Assembly (NCBI GenBank): GCA_002150995.1
Contig: MDHJ01000001.1
Coordinates: 1,240,001 to 1,304,000 of the forward strand
Reading direction: 5' to 3'
DNA from: Clavibacter michiganensis
GTDB taxonomy: Bacteria > Actinomycetota > Actinomycetes > Actinomycetales > Microbacteriaceae
Length of the DNA stretch: 64,000 nucleotides
Part shown: positions 55,362-64,000 of the stretch, piece after piece
How positions within the stretch are numbered: position 1 is the first letter of the stretch
Layout: each line of letters opens with the position of its first letter
Translations under genes and position numbers: made by a program
The notes under the pieces: model-generated
Databases searched by the model: none
What the model was told of the DNA's origin: nothing
The model's input: the letters and a program-made list of their open reading frames with translations, nothing else

Positions 55362-55960
55362 GGCTGCACCTGCGTGCCGACGACGGCGAAGGTCAGCTGG
55401 GCGGTGGCGCCCTGCACGGACTGCGGGGCGTCCTGGTCGAGGACGACCTCGGTGCAGACGACGGCCGAGGCGCCCGGCTGGATGCGGGCGAAGGAGCCGG
55501 TGGTGGTCAGCTGCCCGGGGCGGCCGGACCAGGTGGTGGCGCCGGAGACGCAGGCGGCGGCGGAGGCCACGGGGCCGAGGCGCACCGACAGCTCGCCGGG
55601 GAAGGCGGTGTTCGAGGAGGTGCCTCGGGCGGATACGGCCACGTCCAAGGCTACCGTCCCGGTGTTCCGCGCGGTGAAGGTGCCGAGGGCGCCCTGACCG
55701 GGGAGGAGGCGGGAGACGTCGAGGGCGGACTGCTGGGTGATGACGAGGCCGCTGGTGCCGCTCGAGACGCTCGCGGGCTGCGTGCTGGCCACGCCGTTCC
55801 ACAGCGCGTAGCTGCCGCCGGTCGCGGTGAGCGAGGCGACGACGACGGCGGTGAGGAGGCCCGTGGTGAGCCAGGCGGAGCGGAGGGGGCTGCGGCGGAC
55901 GGGCTGGGCGGAGCGGCGACCGCGTGCGGGACGCGGGGCGGGGGCCTCGTTCCTCGGCAT
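55358..55960 (-). CDS. SipW-cognate exported protein, 200 aa
   Basis: Middle protein of the locus. A basic N-terminus, then WLTTGLLTAVVVASLTATGG and the motif SYALWNG form the SipW-type signal. The mature chain (LVITQQSALDVSRLLPGQGA, FTARNTGTVALDVAVSARGT) has a TasA-like flavour: a short beta-sandwich with an N-T-G-T loop and two or three Cys. GAGGAC before the ATG is a modest SD. Translationally coupled to the next gene. Confidence 0.78.
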   Translation of the reverse strand: MPRNEAPAPRPARGRRSAQPVRRSPLRSAWLTTGLLTAVVVASLTATGGSYALWNGVASTQPASVSSGTSGLVITQQSALDVSRLLPGQGALGTFTARNTGTVALDVAVSARGTSSNTAFPGELSVRLGPVASAAACVSGATTWSGRPGQLTTTGSFARIQPGASAVVCTEVVLDQDAPQSVQGATAQLTFAVVGTQVQP

Positions 55961-56047
55961 GTCGTCCTCGTTCCGGATCGTGGTGCGGGTGGTGCGGGTG
56001 GAGCCCCCTCCCGCGGGCGTCGTCACCGCGGAGAGGGGAGTACGGGA

Positions 56048-56593
56048 CTAGATCGTGCGCTGCGTGAGCGTGAAGGCGAGCTTGTCGAAGGAGAGCGTGC
56101 CGTTCTGGCCGGTCGTCGCGGTGGAGGGGAAGGTGACCGTGAGGACCACGTTGACCTTGGAGGCAGCCGTCGAGGGCTTGACCGTGAAGGTGTTCGCGGC
56201 GGTGCCGGCGGTGATGCTCGCGTCGGTCGAGGTCACGTCGAGCTTGGTGGTGACGGCGGCCTTCAGCGCGGCGTCGCCCGTGATGGAGAGCGGGTTGTAG
56301 GTGAGGTCCGCGGAGAGCGCGTCGCCGGTCGCCGTGACCGTGAGGGCGCTCTTGTACTGCAGGACGTTGCCCGGGACGATGCGGTAGGTCGCGGGGTCGA
56401 TGACCTTGCTGCCGCCGTTGGTGATGTCGGTCCAGACGCCCGTGGTGTCGGCGGCGAGGGCCAGGTTGCCGGAGGAGACGGAGGAGGCCGCGACGGTGGC
56501 GTTGGCGTTCCACAGCGCGAAGCTGCCGGCGCCGCCGAGGAGGAGGACGATTCCAGCGGCACCCGCGACGGCACCGGAGACGATCTTGTTCAT
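56048..56593 (-). CDS. SipW-cognate (alternate-type signal) exported protein, TasA-like
   Basis: First gene of the operon, 181 residues. MNKIVSGAVAGAAGIVLLLG begins the signal, which ends SFALWNANATV. After this the chain reads GNLALAADTTGVWTDITNGG, a pattern typical of alternate-type signal peptide proteins in actinobacteria. The remainder is a beta-rich Thr/Ala domain (TATTGQNGTLSFDKLAFTLT) with no Cys. It is probably the major fibre or matrix subunit, by analogy with Bacillus TasA and its dedicated SipW peptidase. That analogy is inference from gene order and signal type. Confidence 0.8.
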   Translation of the reverse strand: MNKIVSGAVAGAAGIVLLLGGAGSFALWNANATVAASSVSSGNLALAADTTGVWTDITNGGSKVIDPATYRIVPGNVLQYKSALTVTATGDALSADLTYNPLSITGDAALKAAVTTKLDVTSTDASITAGTAANTFTVKPSTAASKVNVVLTVTFPSTATTGQNGTLSFDKLAFTLTQRTI

Positions 56594-56753
56594 GGGGGGT
56601 TCCTGTTCTCGTACGCGGTGTGCCGCGCATGCTGTGGGGGAGGCGGCGGGTGGGTTGCCCGCCGGTCGTCTCCGGTCCCGCGGCGGCGCCTCGTCGGCGT
56701 TCCCGCGGTGCCGACCGGTGTTCCTTCGACGATCACCACTCTGACGGAGCGGT

Positions 56754-56827
56754 CTCAAGCCACCCGCTGGGGATCCGCAAGTCCCGATGAGCTTTCCCGC
56801 AAGCCCGTCCCGGCTCCCGCTCAAGGG
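56754..56827. repeat. Four CAAG elements phased at exactly 22 bp
   Basis: CAAG begins at 56756, 56778, 56800 and 56822, each preceded by CT or CG and usually followed by NCC. The 22-bp period is two helical turns, so all four present the same DNA face, as in cooperative binding by a response regulator or similar protein. Confidence 0.6.
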
Positions 56828-56870
56828 CCTCGCGGGAGCATCCGAGGGGTGCGGCGCGGAGCCCGCGGTC

Positions 56871-56876
56871 TAGGCT
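56871..56876 (+). promoter_or_regulatory. Putative -10 box TAGGCT of the orphan kinase gene
   Basis: TAGGCT 43 bp before the kinase ATG, which has its own GAGGAG site. It lies about 45 bp after the last CAAG element, a normal activator distance. Confidence 0.4.
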
Positions 56877-56918
56877 CGGGCGACGGCTCTCACCGACGCC
56901 GAGCGAGGAGCGCGGCGC

Positions 56919-58570
<1,652 letters not shown>

Positions 58571-58648
58571 CGACCAGCGACGTCCTACCCCTCCCCATAG
58601 CGGAAGGCAAGCGCCGGGCACGAATCGGCTGATCGCCAGGCCCCCGCC

Positions 58649-58654
58649 TAGACT
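58649..58654 (+). promoter_or_regulatory. Putative -10 box TAGACT of the BCCT gene
   Basis: TAGACT lies 70 bp before the transporter ATG, with an AGGAG site between, so this gene has an ordinary leader. Confidence 0.4.
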
Positions 58655-58723
58655 CACCCGGTCGCTCGCGGGACACCCGCGGACGGCGCCCGACATCCGA
58701 GCCTCCAGGAGCCCATCCCCTCC

Positions 58724-60552
58724 ATGACCTCCACGCGAACGTCCGCAGCACGCCTCCTCGACAGGCTCCTCCCGGGTCGACGACCCGGCCCCGACGGCAC
58801 CCGGCCCCCGCGCCGCGACCACTCCGACCACCGTCTCCTCGAGGCCCGCTTCACCGGGTCCGTCGACCTGTACGAGCCCGAGCACCCGCGGATCGACCGC
58901 CTGGTCTTCGGCGTCACGGCCGTCCTCGCGGTCGGCTTCGTGGTCTGGGGCATCGTCAGCACCGACGGGCTCGCTTCCATCTCGGGCGCGGCGCAGAGCT
59001 GGGTCATCGAGAAGACCGGCTGGCTGTTCGTGCTCGCCGCCAGCTTCTTCGTGATCTTCGTCATCTGGCTGGCCGCGAGCCGCTACGGCCGCATCAAGCT
59101 CGGCGCGGACGACGAGAAGCCGCAGTTCAGGACGGTGTCGTGGATCGCGATGATGTTCAGCGCCGGCATGGGCATCGGCCTCATGTTCTTCGGCGCCGCG
59201 GAGCCCCTCAGCTTCTTCGTCTCCCCGCCGCCCGGCACCACGCAGCCGGAGTCGGAGGCCGCCATCCGCACGGCCATGGCCACCGCGATGTTCCACTGGG
59301 GCCTGCACCCCTGGGCCATCTACGCGGTCGCCGGCATCGCCATCGGCTACGGCACGTTCCGCAAGGGACGCAAGCAGCTCTTCTCCTCCATCTTCCAGCC
59401 GCTGCTCGGCACGAAGCGCACCGAGGGCTGGGCGGGCCGGGTCATCGACATGCTCGCCATCTTCGCCACGCTGTTCGGCTCCGCCGCGTCCCTCGGGATC
59501 GGCGCGACCCAGATCGGCGCGGGCCTCGAATTCAACGGCTGGGTCGACGAGGCCACGGCGCCGCTGCTCATCGGCATCATCGTCGTGCTCACGATCGCGT
59601 TCATCTTCTCCGCCGTCTCGGGCATCGCCCGGGGCATCCAGTGGCTGTCGAACATCAACATGGTGCTGGCCGTCGTGCTCGCGGCGTTCGTCTTCGTCGT
59701 CGGCCCGACGCTGCTCATCCTCAACCTCATCCCCGCGACCCTCGGCGCCTACCTCGGCGACATGACCGAGATGGCGTCGCGCACCGCGGCGACCGGCGGC
59801 GACGAGATGAGCGCCTGGCTCTCCAGCTGGACGGTCTTCTACTGGGCCTGGTGGATCTCGTGGACGCCGTTCGTCGGCATGTTCATCGCGCGCATCAGCC
59901 GCGGCCGCACCATCCGCGAGTTCGTGGTGGGCGTGCTCCTCGCGCCGAGCCTGGTCGCGCTCGTCTGGTTCTCCATCTTCGGCGGCTCCGCCATCCACGC
60001 GCAGCAGACCGACGGCGACATGACCATCGACGGCGCCGTGGTGTCCGACTCGACCCTCTTCCAGCTGCTCGAGCACTACCCGCTCGCGAGCGTCAGCACC
60101 GTGCTCGTCATGCTGCTCGTCGCCATCTTCTTCGTCTCGGGCGCCGACTCGGCGTCCATCGTGATGGGGACGCTGTCGCAGCGCGGGGCGCTGCACCCGA
60201 GCCGCAAGGTGGTCGTGTTCTGGGGCGTCGTCATGGGCGCGGTCGCCGCGATCATGCTCGCCATCGGCGGGGAGGCACGGAGGCCCTGACCGGGCTGCAG
60301 AACCTCACGGTCGTGGCGTCGCTCCCGTTCGTCATCGTCATGCTGGTCGCCTGCTACGCGCTGTGGAGCGAGTTGCGCACGGATCCGCTCATCGTGCGCC
60401 GCCAGGTCGCGGTCGAGATGATGCGCGACGCGGTCGTCCACGGCGTCGAGCAGCACGGCGACCACTTCCAGCTCTCGGTCGACGCGATCGACCCGGAGGT
60501 GGCGGAGCACCGCGAGCCCCTCGGGGACGAGGACGAGGCCCGGCGCTCCTGA
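58724..60552 (+). CDS. BCCT family glycine betaine/choline transporter, frameshifted near end
   Basis: About 609 residues with one base restored at 60267-60272. Twelve helices, with the family motifs GMGIGLMFFGAAEPL, FHWGLHPWAIYAVAGIAIGY and WTVFYWAWWISWTPFVGMFI (the Trp-rich substrate box). The uncorrected frame stops after LAIGG. The last helix and a 50-residue charged C-terminal tail (NLTVVASLPFVIVMLVACYA ... VRRQVAVEMMRDAVVHGVEQ) continue in the next frame. The tail resembles the osmosensing tails of BetP-like carriers. Role: sodium- or proton-coupled uptake of compatible solutes. Confidence 0.92.
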
Positions 60553-60567
60553 CGCCGCCGCCCGTCC

Positions 60568-60614
60568 GACGACCGAGCCGACCCGCGCCCCGCGCGCGGG
60601 TCGGCTCCGTCGTC
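60568..60614 (+). terminator. 21-bp hairpin after the BCCT gene
   Basis: GACGACCGAGCCGACCCGCGC pairs with its near-perfect complement at 60594-60614 (one mismatch) around five bases, 15 bp after the transporter stop. Confidence 0.8.
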
Positions 60615-60679
60615 CTCAGCCGCCCCACGCGTCCGGGGACCCGCGGCCCGCGCCGGGCTCCCGCGTCGGTAGGGTGACC

Positions 60680-61699
60680 ATGATGACGTCCTCCACCCCC
60701 GCCTCCGCTCCCGCACCCTCACCCGCCGACGGGTCCGGACGCCGCGCCGCCGTCGTCTACAACCCCGTCAAGGTCGACCTCGCGTCCTTGAAGGCGAAGG
60801 TCGCGCACGCGGCCGGCGTCGCCGGGTGGGAGGAGACCCTCTGGTTCGAGACCAGCGTGGACGACCCGGGCCGCGGCGCGGCCGAGGAGGCGCTGTCCCA
60901 CGACGTCGACATGGTCATCGCGGCGGGCGGGGACGGCACCGTCCGCGCGGTCGCCGAGGGCATGTCCGGGTCCGGCGTCTCGCTCGGGCTCCTGCCCTCG
61001 GGCACGGGCAACCTCCTCGCCCGCAACCTCAAGCTCACGCTCAACGACGTCGAGCACTCGCTGCAGGCCGCGTTCTCCGGCCACGACCGGAAGGTCGACC
61101 TCGCCGACATCGAGATCCTGCGCGAGGACGAGACGCGCGACAAGCACGTCTTCGTCGTCATGGCGGGCGTCGGCATCGACGCGAAGATGCTGGCGAACAC
61201 CGACTCGGAGCTGAAGAAGAGGGTCGGCTGGCTCGCGTACGTCGACGCCATCTTCAAGGCGCTCCGCGACCGCGACCAGCTGCGGCTGCGCTACCGCATC
61301 GACGGACGCAGCACCCACCGCCGCCGGGCGCACACGCTCATCGTCGGCAACTGCGGCTCGCTGCCCGCCAACATCCTGCTGCTGCCGGACGCCGCGGTCG
61401 ACGACGGCATCCTCGACGTGGTCCTCATGCGCCCGGAGGGGCTCTTCGGCTGGATCCAGATCTGGGTGAAGGTGGCGTGGGAGAACGGCGTCATCCGTCG
61501 CACCGCCGCGGGCCGTCGCCTCATGGGGCCCGAGAAGGAGGTCCGCGCCCTCGAGTACCGCACGGCCGAGGAGGTCGTGGTCCGGCTCGAGAAGGAGGAG
61601 GACATCGAGCTCGACGGCGACCCGTTCGGCAAGGCCGTGGGCTTCAAGATCCAGGTGCTGCCGGGCGGGCTCACCGTGCGGGTGCCGCAGGACGCCTGA
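60680..61699 (+). CDS. Diacylglycerol kinase-type lipid kinase (YegS/DgkB-like)
   Basis: A 339-residue lipid kinase with the nucleotide loop MVIAAGGDGTVRAVAEGM and the typical LGLLPSGTGNLLARNLKL. The catalytic Asp region is VAWENG ... DAAVDDGILDVVLMRPEG, and the C-terminal lobe is IELDGDPFGKAVGFKIQVLP. It would phosphorylate diacylglycerol or a related lipid. Two ATGs follow TAGGGT (60670-60675) by 4 and 7 nt; 60683 fits leaderless spacing better, costing one residue. Stands alone. Confidence 0.9.
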   Translation: MMTSSTPASAPAPSPADGSGRRAAVVYNPVKVDLASLKAKVAHAAGVAGWEETLWFETSVDDPGRGAAEEALSHDVDMVIAAGGDGTVRAVAEGMSGSGVSLGLLPSGTGNLLARNLKLTLNDVEHSLQAAFSGHDRKVDLADIEILREDETRDKHVFVVMAGVGIDAKMLANTDSELKKRVGWLAYVDAIFKALRDRDQLRLRYRIDGRSTHRRRAHTLIVGNCGSLPANILLLPDAAVDDGILDVVLMRPEGLFGWIQIWVKVAWENGVIRRTAAGRRLMGPEKEVRALEYRTAEEVVVRLEKEEDIELDGDPFGKAVGFKIQVLPGGLTVRVPQDA

Positions 61700-61742
61700 C
61701 CCCGCGCGGGCCCCTGTCGGGCGTGCATGGGAGGGTCGCCCC

Positions 61743-62921
61743 ATGATCCGCACCCTCGCCGTCTCCGGCTACCGCTCCGTCCGCGACCTGGCGCTGCCCC
61801 TCACGGGCCTCGACGTCGTCACGGGCGCCAACGGCAGCGGCAAGTCGAACGTCTACCGGGCGCTCCGCCTCATCGCCGACATGGCCCAGGGCGGGGCGGT
61901 CGGCGCGCTCGCCCGCGAGGGAGGGCTCGAGGCCGTCCTGTGGGCCGGGCCCGAGGGGCTCAGCCGTGCGATGCGCGACGGCGACCACGAGGTGCAGGGC
62001 ACCATGCGGAAGGGCCCCATCGCGCTGCGGCTCGGCTTCGCGGGCGACGACCTCGGCTACCTCGTCGACCTCGGCATCCCGCAGCGCGACCCGTCGGCCC
62101 GGCCGCCGACCATGTTCGGGCGGGATCCGGAGATCAAGCGCGAGCTGCTGTTCAGCGGCCCCATGGCCCGGCCCCGGTCGCTCGTGCTGGAGCGCCGGTG
62201 GCAGGACGTGCGCGTCCGCGACGAGACCGACGGCTGGATGCACGTGCCCGCCATGGTGCCGCCGCACCTCAGCGTGCTCAGCGAGGTGGCCGACGCGGTC
62301 ACGAGCCCCGAGGCGATGATCCTCCGGCGCCGCATGAGCGGGTGGCGCTTCTACGACCACCTCCGCACCGATGCCGACGCCCCCGCGCGCCGGCCGCGGG
62401 TCGGCACGCGCACGCCCGTCCTCGCGAGCGACGGCTCGGATCTCGCGGCCGCGGTGCAGACCATCCGGGAGTGGGGCGACGGCGCGGCGCTCGACGCCCT
62501 GGTCGACCGGGCGTTCCCGGGCTCGACCGTCGTCGTCCGCTCCCAGGACGGCGTGCTCTCGCTCGGCCTCCGGCAGCCCGGCATGCTGCGCGTGCTCGAC
62601 GCCGCCGAGCTGTCGGACGGCACGCTGCGGATGCTCATGCTCACGGCCGCCCTCCTCACGACCGCTCCGCCCGAGCTCATGGTGCTCAACGAGCCGGAGA
62701 CGAGCCTCCACCAGGACCTCCTGCCGGCGCTCGGCGAGCTCATCGCGGCGGCGTCGCGCCACGTGCAGATCCTGGTGGTCACCCACGCGCCGGGCCTCGC
62801 GGCCGCCGTGGCGGAGCACGCGGAGGCGGGCGAGCTGGTGCTCGAGAAGCCGTTCGGGGAGACGCGGCTCCGCGGGCAGGGGCTCCTCAGCGCGCCGTCA
62901 TGGGACTGGGGCTCCCGGTAG
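61743..62921 (+). CDS. AAA (RecF/OLD-like) ATPase
   Basis: A 392-residue ABC-ATPase-related AAA protein. It begins IRTLAVSGYRSVRDLALPL and has Walker A VTGANGSGKSNVYRALRLI. The signature-like region is ELSDGTLRMLMLTAALL, the Walker B LMVLNEPETSLHQDLLPALG and the switch VVTHA. It lacks a TOPRIM nuclease part and has no nuclease gene beside it. The ATG follows GAGGGT by 6 nt. Members of this class act in DNA maintenance, phage defence or unknown roles; nothing in the context decides. Confidence 0.85.
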   Translation: MIRTLAVSGYRSVRDLALPLTGLDVVTGANGSGKSNVYRALRLIADMAQGGAVGALAREGGLEAVLWAGPEGLSRAMRDGDHEVQGTMRKGPIALRLGFAGDDLGYLVDLGIPQRDPSARPPTMFGRDPEIKRELLFSGPMARPRSLVLERRWQDVRVRDETDGWMHVPAMVPPHLSVLSEVADAVTSPEAMILRRRMSGWRFYDHLRTDADAPARRPRVGTRTPVLASDGSDLAAAVQTIREWGDGAALDALVDRAFPGSTVVVRSQDGVLSLGLRQPGMLRVLDAAELSDGTLRMLMLTAALLTTAPPELMVLNEPETSLHQDLLPALGELIAAASRHVQILVVTHAPGLAAAVAEHAEAGELVLEKPFGETRLRGQGLLSAPSWDWGSR

Positions 62922-62954
62922 CGACCGCGGCCTCCTCGGAGCCCGCCACCACGA

Positions 62955-63002
62955 CGACGCCCCCTGTGCGCCACCGGGGAGGGCGGCGCAGAGGGGGCGT
63001 CG
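62955..63002. terminator. Bidirectional 18-bp hairpin, AAA ATPase / desaturase
   Basis: CGACGCCCCCTGTGCGCC pairs with GGCGCAGAGGGGGCGTCG (one mismatch) around 12 bases, between two convergent stop codons. Confidence 0.8.
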
Positions 63003-63020
63003 GGTGGGACGGGAGCGGGA

Positions 63021-64000
63021 TCAGCGCCCGAACGCCGCCGAGGCGGGGCAGTCGAACGGGTCGCCGCCGGCCGAGAGGCCCACGCGGTTGAGGTACGCGA
63101 CGACGATGCCGTACGAGGCCAGCAGCGTGGTCTCCGTGTAGGGGATCGAGTGCGTCGCGCAGTACTCCTTGGCGATGACCTGGGCGCGCTTCAGCGCGGG
63201 CCGCGGCATGTTCGGGAACAGGTGGTGCTCGATCTGGTAGTTGAGGCCGCCCATGTAGATGTCGGTCAGCCACGTGCTCTTGATGTTGCGCGAGGTGAGC
63301 ACCTGGCGGCGGAGGAAGTCGACCTTGGAGTCCTTCGGCAGGACGGGCATGCCCTTGTGGTTCGGGGCGAACGAGGCGCCCATGTAGACGCCGAAGACCG
63401 CGAGCTGCACGCCGACGAAGGCGAAGGCCATGCCGAGGGGGAGGAAGAAGAAGACGACCGCGAGGTAGGCGATGATGCGCGTGGACAGCATGGAGATCTC
63501 GAGCCAGCGCTTGTCGACCTTGCCGCGGCCGAAGACGGTGCGGAAGCCGTGGACGTGCAGGTTGAGGCCCTCGAACATGAGGATGGGGAAGAAGGCGTAG
63601 CCCTGGTGGCGGGTGAACCAGCCGTAGACGCCCTTGGCGCGCGCCGCGTCCTCCGGGGTGAAGGAGATGACGTCGCGCTCGATGTCCGGGTCCTTGCCGA
63701 GCACGTTCGGGTTCGCGTGGTGGCGCGAGTGCTTGGTCATCCACCAGGAGTAGCTGATGCCGACGAAGAGGTTGGCGAGCGTGCGGCCCGCGATGTCGTT
63801 GGCCTTGCCCGACTCGAACACCTGGCGGTGCGAGGCCTCGTGGGCGAGGAACGCGAACTGGGTGAAGATGATGCCGAGCCCCGCGGCGATGAGGAGCTGG
63901 AACCAGCTGTCGCCGAGGAGCACGAAGCCCGCGCCGAGCCCGACGAGGGCCGTGGTGATGCCGGCGAACATGAGCACGTAGAACCCGACGCGGCGGTTCA
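63021..64000 (-). CDS. Membrane fatty acid (acyl-CoA) desaturase, 5' end outside window
   Basis: Di-iron desaturase, 325 residues visible, open at the right edge. The three histidine boxes are HEASH (first), HSRHH (second) and QIEHHLFP (third), the order and spacing expected. Membrane segments surround them (GITTALVGLGAGFVLLGDSW, IIAYLAVVFFFLPLGMAFAF). The motif QIEHH is typical of front-end (delta-6-like) and actinobacterial acyl-CoA desaturases. Roles: adjusts membrane fluidity. A GTG at 63977 could be mistaken for the start, but family-like coding continues beyond the window. Confidence 0.92.
   Translation of the reverse strand, partial: NRRVGFYVLMFAGITTALVGLGAGFVLLGDSWFQLLIAAGLGIIFTQFAFLAHEASHRQVFESGKANDIAGRTLANLFVGISYSWWMTKHSRHHANPNVLGKDPDIERDVISFTPEDAARAKGVYGWFTRHQGYAFFPILMFEGLNLHVHGFRTVFGRGKVDKRWLEISMLSTRIIAYLAVVFFFLPLGMAFAFVGVQLAVFGVYMGASFAPNHKGMPVLPKDSKVDFLRRQVLTSRNIKSTWLTDIYMGGLNYQIEHHLFPNMPRPALKRAQVIAKEYCATHSIPYTETTLLASYGIVVAYLNRVGLSAGGDPFDCPASAAFGR

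Larger units (their letters stand above)
56594..56918. other. Divergent control region of the fibre operon and histidine kinase
   Basis: 325 bp without a gene. It holds the GGGGGGTTCC site of the fibre gene, four 22-bp-phased CAAG elements and a TAGGCT hexamer for the kinase. The region 56600-56700 is GC-rich untranslated leader with nothing else recognised. Confidence 0.6.

Overview
The window is very GC-rich (about 73%), densely coding DNA with GTG/ATG starts, tight ATGA/GTGA overlaps and no insertion sequences, tRNAs or rRNAs that I can see. Gene content (DUF2510/PASTA proteins, SipW-cognate exported proteins, an NnaR-like HemD-OmpR fusion, a DppC-DppD fusion, NirB/NasA nitrate assimilation) points to an actinobacterium of the Microbacteriaceae. 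Clavibacter or a close relative is my best guess; the genus is inference.

Layout. 1-6.1 kb: end of a carboxylesterase, a small membrane protein, a GNAT acetyltransferase, a DEAD-box RNA helicase, and DUF4184 and DUF1801 proteins. 6.1-15.4 kb: a duplicated Lrp/AsnC regulator divergent from a peptide-uptake operon (binding lipoprotein, permease, permease-ATPase fusion, ATPase, amidohydrolase, M20 peptidase). 15.4-19 kb: a His-rich methyltransferase, an XRE-cupin regulator and a PASTA membrane protein. 19.2-33.5 kb: a complete nitrate/nitrite assimilation island. It holds nirB-cobA-nnaR-like on the minus strand; nirD::cbiX, narK, nasA and a NasB-like flavoprotein on the plus strand; and mobA, DUF6457 and moeA on the minus strand for molybdenum cofactor. 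Its three transcription units share one promoter architecture: 11-bp-phased GlnR-like pentamers ending in GAAAC, then 10 nt, then a TAGCGT hexamer. 33.7-43.4 kb: an MBL hydrolase, a Na+/H+ antiporter, an MhqD/MhqO-like hydrolase and ring-cleaving dioxygenase pair, a LysR regulator with a divergent MFS pump, and small proteins. 43.4-49.2 kb: a DUF418 protein divergent from an ABC exporter plus two-component system, and a DUF4232 lipoprotein. 49.5-53.6 kb: a chvE-mmsA-mmsB sugar importer. 53.7-58.6 kb: a SipW-type signal peptidase with three SipW-cognate exported proteins, a possible TasA-like surface-fibre locus, divergent from an orphan histidine kinase. Four CAAG elements exactly 22 bp apart lie between them. 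58.7-64 kb: a BCCT transporter, a lipid kinase, an AAA ATPase and the end of a fatty acid desaturase.

Data quality. Thirteen or fourteen one-base deletions, nearly all in G/C runs, break twelve or thirteen otherwise intact genes. Every one has the same sign. That pattern looks like systematic under-calling of homopolymers by the sequencing method, so I annotate these genes as single CDSs with a noted frameshift rather than as pseudogenes.

Expression signals. About a dozen genes have a TANNNT-like hexamer ending 6-7 nt before the start codon, the signature of leaderless transcripts. Internal operon genes instead use Shine-Dalgarno sites or start/stop overlaps. Convergent gene ends are usually closed by long perfect or near-perfect GC hairpins without T tracts.
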